Part shown: positions 6,226 through 10,377 of the stretch, one piece after another
Numbering within the stretch: the first letter of the stretch is position 1
How the letters are laid out: each line of letters opens with the position of its first letter
Assembly (NCBI GenBank): GCA_964462865.1
Contig: CAYWZO010000059.1
Location: 1 to 10,377 of the forward strand
From: Fen-1077 sp964462865
Lineage (GTDB): Bacteria > Chloroflexota > Dehalococcoidia > Dehalococcoidales > RBG-16-60-22
Length of the DNA stretch: 10,377 nucleotides
Reading direction: 5' to 3'
Translations under genes and position numbers: made by a program
The notes under the pieces: generated by a model
What the model was told of the DNA's origin: nothing
The model's input: only the letters and a program-made list of their open reading frames with translations
The model's database searches: none

Positions 6226-6795
6226 TCAAGACTGGTGTATAGCCCTGGGCCGCGTCCGGAAGAAGGTGGTGATGCCCACCAGGGCCGGCAGCGCCACGCC
6301 GTAAGCGATGAGCACTGGCGGCACCTTGAGCCACCATCCCAGGAATGGCAGCGCGATGAAAAGAAAGGCCATGGACGGCGTAACGTTGCGTTTCAAGATG
6401 AGAATTAAGGTGGTGGGCAGGGTCAGTATCAGCATCGGCAGGGTGACCAGGACGAATAAAATGCCGATGGTGGTACTCACGCCCCTGCCGCCTCTGAACC
6501 CGAGAAAAACCGGCCAGTTGTGCCCGATAACGGCGGCGGCGCCGGTGAATAAAACGACGATTTGAGACATGTTGGCCACCTGCGCGATGAAAATGACCAG
6601 CGCCCCTTTGGCGGCATCAATGATGCCGACAATGATGCCCGCTTTCGGGCCCAGCTCGCGGTAGGCGTTGGCGGCGCCGGCGTTCTCGTCCCCCATCCGC
6701 CGGATGTCTCTCCCCGCTACGATACGCCCCGCGATGTAGGCGGTGGGCAACGCCCCGAGCAGGTAGCCGATTATTATTATTGACCAGATGGGCAT
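6226..6795 (-). CDS. plsY: PlsY-like glycerol-3-phosphate acyltransferase (divergent)
   Basis: PlsY is a polytopic membrane enzyme that moves an acyl group from acyl-phosphate to glycerol-3-phosphate, the first step of phospholipid synthesis. The 189-residue product has several hydrophobic segments (about 3-24, 52-71, 78-96, 107-135, 143-178). Motif 2, GHNWPVFLGFRGGRGVST (91-108), is clear, with Arg for the usual Lys. Motif 1 is altered to GDENAGAANAYR (35-46) where the family normally has GSGNxGATNxxR, and the usual HRxNIxRL motif 3 at the C-terminus is missing; the protein ends TFFRTRPRAIHQS. I chose Met at 6793-6795 because AGGGGA lies 8 bases upstream; the longer frame runs into the tRNA gene. 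It sits directly behind tRNA-Leu and is probably co-transcribed with it. The family call is firm, the activity less so. Confidence 0.85.
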   Translation of the reverse strand: MPIWSIIIIGYLLGALPTAYIAGRIVAGRDIRRMGDENAGAANAYRELGPKAGIIVGIIDAAKGALVIFIAQVANMSQIVVLFTGAAAVIGHNWPVFLGFRGGRGVSTTIGILFVLVTLPMLILTLPTTLILILKRNVTPSMAFLFIALPFLGWWLKVPPVLIAYGVALPALVGITTFFRTRPRAIHQS

Positions 6796-6813
6796 GATGC
6801 GTTCCCCTGGTAA

Positions 6814-6895
<82 letters not shown>

Positions 6896-6907
6896 CTGTA
6901 CGGAATA

Positions 6908-6936
6908 ATTGTAGGGGGTGCGCTCTGGGGTGTCAA
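6908..6936 (-). promoter_or_regulatory. Consensus promoter of tRNA-Leu and plsY
   Basis: A perfect TTGACA (6931-6936) and TACAAT (6908-6913) are separated by 17 bases on the minus strand. The predicted transcript start, near 6901, lies about six bases before the mature 5' end of tRNA-Leu. Confidence 0.8.
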
Positions 6937-7084
6937 GGTCATCGTTTTTTCCGGGGTACTATTGATTAATGTACTAATTTACCTGGTACTATATGTATAT
7001 TTCTTATTTGATGGTGAGTCTTTAAAATTATATGGGGACAGGTATATCGGCCGGGCGCGAATAACGGAAGAGGTAACAGTGATT

Positions 7085-8248
7085 ATGTCAGATGGACAGG
7101 ATTCTCCGCAGGTTAACGGCGCGATTCTATCTCATTCGCTTAACGACTACCGGGAAAAAGTCGGGGAGATTATTCGCAAAGAGAATGAGAAGTTCAGCCA
7201 GTTAGCTCAAGAACAGGCCAAAGAGATAATCGAAGACGCCTGCCGCAAAGCGGATCAGGCAGTTCTTGAAAGTCAGCAAAAAGCCTCGGCAATTATTGCC
7301 GAGAGTGAGAAAAAGGCCGAAACAATAATTGCCGATTGCCAGAAGCACGCCGTAAAAATCAGCGGCGAGATTGAACAGCAGGCAAATCAAAAATCATCTG
7401 AAATTATTGAAAAAGCCCAGCAAAAAGCCAAGCAAGTTATAGAGGAAGCTGAAGGAAATGCCAGAAAAGAAGCTAAGGGCAGGGTAAAATCACAGGAAGA
7501 AAAAATACTCGCTAAAGCCAGAGAGGAAGCCGCTTTAATATTAACCGACGCCAGGAAAAATGCCGAAAAAGAATCTTCTGAAACAATGGAAAAAACCAAG
7601 ATGGAAGCCCAGCAACGTTTTGAAGAAGAAATAACGAAATTCCGGGCCGAAGCTCAAGCGCAAACAGATCAAATACGCATCGAAGCCCAGAAAAAGGCAG
7701 CGGCGCTGATTGATGATATCATTAACGATAATAAGGAATTAAACGAGATAATCATTAGCATTACAAAAAAATCGGAAACTATTCTGGGAAAATTCGGCAA
7801 CGAGATGCAGGTCGAAGCCGGGGAACTGACCAAGAGCGTTATGGCAGCCAGGCAGAAAATAGAGCAAAAACTAACGGCATTTATCGGAAAAAGCGAAGAG
7901 AGTGCCGTCCTCCAGAGGATAAACGGTAGTTCCAATAAAAACTCGGCTTTATGGATTGTTCTAAAAGGGGATCAATCGGATCGAGGAGATAACGGTAAAT
8001 TTCTTTTTAAAGGAAATATGGAACTGAAAACATTATCTCCGATCGACTACTTGCTGGTGCGGAAGCTTAAAGGCTTCCTGATCCAGGTACCTAATGTGAA
8101 ATACCTTGGTGAATCTTCCAGTGAAGAAGGGACGCTGTTATCTTTTGAAATGCAAGAGCCATTGCCGTTAATGGACATTCTAAGCAAAATTCCCTGGGTG
8201 GAAAACGTTGAGGCCCAGGGGGATAATATTAAGCTTATTTTGAACTAA
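7085..8248 (+). CDS. Hendecad coiled-coil protein with a small C-terminal domain, unknown function
   Basis: Not recognised as a named protein. From ATG 7085 it is 387 residues with no signal peptide or membrane segment. About residues 25-265 are highly charged, rich in Ala, Glu, Lys and Gln, and almost free of Pro and Gly: a long coiled coil. From 55 to 131 it follows an 11-residue period, with Ala at 56, 67, 78, 89, 100, 111 and 122, suggesting a right-handed hendecad coil as in V-ATPase E-subunit, DivIVA-like or stator-type proteins. Residues 288-387 form a separate domain (ALWIVLKGDQ, then FKGNMELKTLSPIDYLLVRKL, then PLPLMDILSKIPWVENVEAQ) whose alternating strands and helices suggest two ferredoxin-like repeats, a fold I associate with Dehalococcoidia coiled-coil proteins. 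GAGG at 7070-7073 suits an in-frame GTG at 7079 (5-base spacing) as well as this ATG (11 bases). It is AT-richer than its neighbours and monocistronic. Confidence 0.85.
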   Translation: MSDGQDSPQVNGAILSHSLNDYREKVGEIIRKENEKFSQLAQEQAKEIIEDACRKADQAVLESQQKASAIIAESEKKAETIIADCQKHAVKISGEIEQQANQKSSEIIEKAQQKAKQVIEEAEGNARKEAKGRVKSQEEKILAKAREEAALILTDARKNAEKESSETMEKTKMEAQQRFEEEITKFRAEAQAQTDQIRIEAQKKAAALIDDIINDNKELNEIIISITKKSETILGKFGNEMQVEAGELTKSVMAARQKIEQKLTAFIGKSEESAVLQRINGSSNKNSALWIVLKGDQSDRGDNGKFLFKGNMELKTLSPIDYLLVRKLKGFLIQVPNVKYLGESSSEEGTLLSFEMQEPLPLMDILSKIPWVENVEAQGDNIKLILN

Positions 8249-8366
8249 CATATTGTCCCTCTACCCACATATCAGATAAAAAAGCCTGATGCTATCTTCG
8301 AACACGGCGCTTGACTTATAGTATCTAGCCTTTGTAAATTCCCCCGGATCACGATATTGAATACGT

Positions 8367-9068
8367 TCACCGGTGTGACCGGCGGAACATCTCCATCTGG
8401 CGCGCATGGCGGTGAAAAGCGCCATCAGGCCGTCTGGCAGGTTTTTGGTGCGGTGCGCCATCGTCTGTCCCGTTATCAGGCGGTGTTACCGGCTTTTTCT
8501 CGTCTGTGTCCAGGCTCTTTTTAATTTCAGTGTTGGGTGCTTGGGGAGGTGTTTCCCTGAACGGCGGCTGGCGGAAAAGATGGGCCTTGGTCAGCGATGT
8601 GGCAATCAGCCCGGCGATGACCATAATGAGGTCGGCGGTGTCTTTCTGGAGACGCTTACGGTGGCGGCAGGCGGCGCCGAGAATACCGTGTACGCGGTAG
8701 GTCATCAGCGGAACGGCCACCAGCCACCTGTAACCCTTGGCCGGGAAGGAAGGCAGTCCGTACAGGCCATCGTTGGCCAGGTCCGGGATGACAATTTTAT
8801 GCCCCAGCCCGATGATTTGTTGGCTGAAGCTGTGGCCCATGTCCATGGCGGATATTTCCCGCTGCATTTCCGGACTGAAACCGCGCTCGGCCGCCAGTTG
8901 CAGCCTTTTAGGCTTCCTGTTATTAATGGTTTGTATCCAGCAACAGTCAATATCCAGCACCCGGACAAGTGTGTCCAAGGCCATATCGGCGAGCTTATCA
9001 GGCTCGTTGGAAAGGGATAAAATCTCGCTGATTTCCCTTATCGTGGTAAAAATGTTCTTGGTTTTAAT
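8367..9068 (-). CDS. GAF-domain sensory protein with an unclear start
   Basis: GAF domains bind small ligands or serve as sensory and dimerisation modules. From the first ATG (8982-8984) the product is 205 residues, with GAF-like segments: MALDTLVRVLDIDCCWIQTI, AAERGFSPEMQREISAMDMG, IVIPDLANDG, GYRWLVAVPLMTYRVHGILGAA and DLIMVIAGLIATSLTKA. A Pro- and charge-rich tail of about 65 residues follows and no output domain is present. The same frame stays open upstream to a TAG at 9108-9110, and those codons read like the expected first GAF helix (IKTKNIFTTIREISEILSLS, then NEPDKLAD) but offer no ATG, GTG or TTG. ATG 8984 has no ribosome site. The given boundary is an ATT at 9066-9068, 10 bases after a GAGG; it marks the likely coding extent, not a proven start. 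Confidence 0.65.
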   Translation of the reverse strand: MKTKNIFTTIREISEILSLSNEPDKLADMALDTLVRVLDIDCCWIQTINNRKPKRLQLAAERGFSPEMQREISAMDMGHSFSQQIIGLGHKIVIPDLANDGLYGLPSFPAKGYRWLVAVPLMTYRVHGILGAACRHRKRLQKDTADLIMVIAGLIATSLTKAHLFRQPPFRETPPQAPNTEIKKSLDTDEKKPVTPPDNGTDDGAPHQKPARRPDGAFHRHARQMEMFRRSHR

Positions 9069-9111
9069 CTGGTTCAGACCTCGGGGTAAGAATAAAGGCA
9101 GCCCCAGCTAC

Positions 9112-9140
9112 ATTATAGACCAAAACACTCTTTGTGAAAA
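9112..9140 (-). promoter_or_regulatory. Predicted promoter of the GAF-protein gene
   Basis: On the minus strand TTTTCA (9135-9140) and a consensus TATAAT (9112-9117) are 17 bases apart. The predicted transcript start, near 9105, falls just after the TAG that closes the upstream frame, so the transcript covers the whole open GAF frame. It is divergent from the dinB-type gene promoter. Confidence 0.5.
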
Positions 9141-9182
9141 GCCGGGACGCCAGACGGCGCGGAGGTATCGGCCCCCTGAACA

Positions 9183-9211
9183 TTGACATGAAAAAATAAA
9201 TCCAATATAGT
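9183..9211 (+). promoter_or_regulatory. Consensus promoter of the DinB-family gene
   Basis: A perfect TTGACA (9183-9188) and TATAGT (9206-9211) are separated by 17 bases. Transcription should begin near 9218, leaving a leader of about 43 bases that contains the AGGAGG ribosome site. Confidence 0.75.
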
Positions 9212-9260
9212 TTATCTGCTCTTGCAGCATCTTAATAATAAATGAAAAAAGGAGGCAGGT

Positions 9261-9782
9261 ATGGAGACTCACGAGATACTGTCGAGCGCTTACGGGGGTA
9301 TACTTAGGGTACTTGAATATACGCTGGAAGGCCTCGATGTGGATGACCTCAACTGGCAGCCCAAGCCCGATTGCAACAGCATCGGCTGGCTGGTCTGGCA
9401 CCTGACGCGCTGGCAGGACGTGCAAATCTCCTCTTTTATGAAGGAGGAGCAGCTCTGGATTGAAGACGGGTGGCATGAAAAGTTCAACCGGCCGGCCGAC
9501 CCCAAGGACACCGGCGCCCGCGTCGAGCCGGAAGAAGTGGCTAAATTCAAATCGCCTGACGCCGCCACTTTGCTCGGGTATCATAAGGCCGTGCTGGCGA
9601 GGTCGCAGAAGTTTTTCCCCACTCTTAAAAAAGAAGACCTGGACAAGGAGGTCGAGGGCACGCCTTTCCCCAGGCCCCCCACCATGGGCATGTTGCTCCT
9701 TATAATATTGAGTGATGGCCTCCAGCACGCCGGGCAAGCGTCTTATATCCGTGGCCTGCGGCAGGGCTTCGGCTGGCACTAA
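9261..9782 (+). CDS. DinB-superfamily protein (DinB_2/DUF664-like)
   Basis: The 173-residue product resembles the four-helix DinB/YfiT fold, whose members are metal-dependent and often act as thiol S-transferases or uncharacterised stress proteins. The opening matches the family: METHEILSSAYGGILRVLEYTLEGL, then LNWQPKPDCNSIGWLVWHLTRWQD, with H47 in the usual first metal position. The last helix, LSDGLQHAGQASYIRGLRQG (150-169), contains H156 in the HxGQ signature; the position four residues earlier, often His, is D152, so the usual three-His site would be 2-His/1-Asp if it is functional. A perfect GGAGG lies 5 bases before the ATG. It has its own promoter and no partner gene. The exact substrate cannot be told from sequence. 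Confidence 0.85.
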   Translation: METHEILSSAYGGILRVLEYTLEGLDVDDLNWQPKPDCNSIGWLVWHLTRWQDVQISSFMKEEQLWIEDGWHEKFNRPADPKDTGARVEPEEVAKFKSPDAATLLGYHKAVLARSQKFFPTLKKEDLDKEVEGTPFPRPPTMGMLLLIILSDGLQHAGQASYIRGLRQGFGWH

Positions 9783-9817
9783 TATTTAGCGGAAGGCGAA
9801 AAAATCCAGGCCAGGTA

Positions 9818-9846
9818 TTGACAAAAAAGTCATTTCATATTATTAT
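9818..9846 (+). promoter_or_regulatory. Consensus promoter of the small SH3-like gene
   Basis: A perfect TTGACA (9818-9823) and TATTAT (9841-9846) are separated by 17 bases. The predicted transcript start at about 9853 coincides with the first ATG of the next gene, so the mRNA may be leaderless or have a leader of about 21 bases if the ATG at 9874 is used. Confidence 0.7.
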
Positions 9847-9852
9847 GCGCAA

Positions 9853-10110
9853 ATGACAACCGGGGATAAAAAAATGGGACCGAAATACGCCATCGGACAG
9901 AGGGTATTGATTAATCCCGTCAGCGAAAAAGGATTGACGCAACGGGAGAATGACCTCACCAAGTACGCGGGGCAGGTAGGCCAGGTCTCCAATTTCTACT
10001 CGATAAGCCCCAGCGCCGGCCAGATTTTCCATATCTACCGGGTGCGTGTCGGCCCGGAAAAGAAGGAGATCGTCGTCTACGAAGACGAGATGGAAGCCAA
10101 TCTGCAATAG
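9853..10110 (+). CDS. Small protein, probably SH3-like beta barrel, unknown function
   Basis: I do not recognise a named family. The product is 85 residues from ATG 9853, or 78 from ATG 9874 (MGPKYAIGQRVLINP). Its pattern of short strands, YAIGQRVLINP, YAGQVGQVSNFYSI, FHIYRVRVG and KKEIVVYEDEMEA, with a Gly in the first turn and an acidic end, suggests an SH3-like or KOW-like beta barrel. That is an inference from residue pattern. No signal peptide or membrane segment is present. The second ATG has a weak GGGGA site 8 bases upstream; the first lies exactly at the predicted transcript start. It is monocistronic, with its own consensus promoter and a strong terminator, and is the last intact chromosomal gene before the tRNA-Cys junction. 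Confidence 0.7.
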   Translation: MTTGDKKMGPKYAIGQRVLINPVSEKGLTQRENDLTKYAGQVGQVSNFYSISPSAGQIFHIYRVRVGPEKKEIVVYEDEMEANLQ

Positions 10111-10135
10111 GAAAGTCGGAGGTGCCCTTGGGACG

Positions 10136-10175
10136 CGGGTTACGTCAGAATTGCGTAACCCGTTATTATTTTTGT
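10136..10175 (+). terminator. Intrinsic terminator of the small SH3-like gene
   Basis: CGGGTTACG (10136-10144) and CGTAACCCG (10154-10162) form a perfect 9-bp stem with a 9-base loop, followed by a T-rich run (TTATTATTTTT). It begins 26 bases after the stop codon. Confidence 0.85.
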
Positions 10176-10193
10176 ATAAATCCGGAAATAAAG

Positions 10194-10238
10194 TGGAGGC
10201 GACGGGCGGATTCGAACCGCCGAATAGGGGTTTTGCAG
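10194..10238 (-). tRNA. tRNA-Cys (GCA), 3' part only; probable attachment site
   Basis: On the minus strand this is the 3' part of a tRNA-Cys gene. It comprises the anticodon loop CTGCAAA (10232-10238, anticodon GCA), the 3' anticodon-stem strand ACCCC, a 5-base variable loop TATTC, a perfect T arm (GGCGG-TTCGAAT-CCGCC), the acceptor strand CGTCGCC, discriminator T (U73, a tRNA-Cys hallmark) and encoded CCA. The 5' half is absent: the preceding bases cannot rebuild the anticodon stem (three of five pairs fail), and there is no D arm and no GGCGACG acceptor strand. A fragment ending at the anticodon loop is what remains when an element integrates into a tRNA by a tyrosine recombinase. Confidence 0.85.
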
Positions 10239-10377
10239 TCCTTTGCAGGCGGTCCCGGCCCATGTTTTCGAGTGTCGTGTAGCACCGTTTTGTAGCTAAA
10301 AACGAGCATAATCAAGGGGTTTCATATCGTCTGGTGACACCCCATGCCACCAAGTTGGTTAGCAAATCCGTTAGCAA
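10239..10377. mobile_element. Edge of a probable tRNA-Cys-integrated element (continues beyond the window)
   Basis: Sequence from the broken tRNA-Cys to the window edge has no tRNA-like 5' half and is taken to be one end of an integrated element; the intact tRNA-Cys copy is expected at its far end. It holds a TTTGCAG direct repeat spanning the junction (10232-10238 and 10242-10248) and GTTAGCAA repeated with a 12-base period at the very end. On the minus strand a short frame is open from the window edge to a TGA at 10317-10319 (residues LLTDLLTNLVAWGVTRRYE, then TP) and could be the end of a gene, possibly an integrase, but 20 codons cannot identify it. Confidence 0.5.
10358..10377. repeat. 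Two direct copies of GTTAGCAA, 12-base period
   Basis: GTTAGCAA occurs at 10358-10365 and 10370-10377 and may continue past the window edge. The position inside the putative element end would fit recombinase arm sites, but it could equally be coding sequence repeating a Leu-Leu-Thr unit on the minus strand. Confidence 0.4.

Noticed and set aside
6962..7084. Hydrophobic N-terminal extension of the coiled-coil protein (IYLVLYVYFLF)
   Set aside because: It would need a TTG start without a ribosome site in AT-rich promoter-like DNA; GTG 7079 or ATG 7085 behind GAGG fit better.
8249..8366. Weak hairpin ATCAG/CTGAT after the coiled-coil gene as a terminator
   Set aside because: Five base pairs, no GC-rich stem and no T run following on either strand; nothing else is seen in this gap.
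9108..9779. A 223-codon minus-strand frame opposite the DinB-family gene
   Set aside because: It mirrors the DinB coding sequence and has no ribosome site or recognisable domain; it only matters because its stop bounds the GAF frame.
10046..10282. A plus-strand frame containing GGFEPPNRGF
   Set aside because: This peptide is the familiar artificial translation of a tRNA T arm and 3' end, here the tRNA-Cys fragment.

Overview
The window most resembles an anaerobic Chloroflexi genome, class Dehalococcoidia. This is inferred from gene content and protein style, not from a search. The clues are an archaeal-type bifunctional fructose-bisphosphate aldolase/phosphatase beside a corrinoid adenosyltransferase, a GAF protein and a hendecad coiled-coil protein of a kind I associate with that class, and strong TTGACA/TATAAT-like promoters. 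Most of the window is moderately GC-rich; the toxin-antitoxin island (about 2813-3811) and the coiled-coil gene (about 6960-8250) are clearly AT-richer.

Layout. 35-2812, minus strand: moaA, an intrinsic terminator, moaC, then dnaN with its own promoter inside the end of moaC. 2813-3811, plus strand: an AT-rich hicA-hicB island with a third small gene that looks like a winged-helix protein. 3812-6795, minus strand: plsY preceded by tRNA-Leu(UAA) under one consensus promoter, then a promoter-led operon cobO - FBP aldolase/phosphatase - rdgB. 7085-8248, plus strand: a long coiled-coil protein of unknown function. 8367-9068, minus strand: a GAF-domain protein whose reading frame continues upstream of its first ATG with no canonical start. 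9261-10110, plus strand: a DinB-family protein and a small SH3-like-looking protein, each with a consensus promoter, closed by a strong terminator. 10194-10377: the 3' part of a tRNA-Cys gene, cut at the anticodon loop and joined to unrelated DNA. This is the signature of an element integrated into the tRNA and continuing beyond the right edge.

The genes cover molybdenum-cofactor synthesis (moaA, moaC), replication (dnaN), nucleotide-pool cleaning (rdgB), gluconeogenesis (FBP aldolase/phosphatase), corrinoid maturation (cobO) and phospholipid synthesis (plsY-like). The accessory parts are the HicAB island and the tRNA-Cys junction. I see no complete undescribed system. The best leads are the three-gene hicAB island (an atypical HicA, a HicB without a DNA-binding domain, and a separate wHTH-like gene), the interrupted tRNA-Cys, the possible RNA switch between moaA and moaC, and the GAF gene without a normal start.
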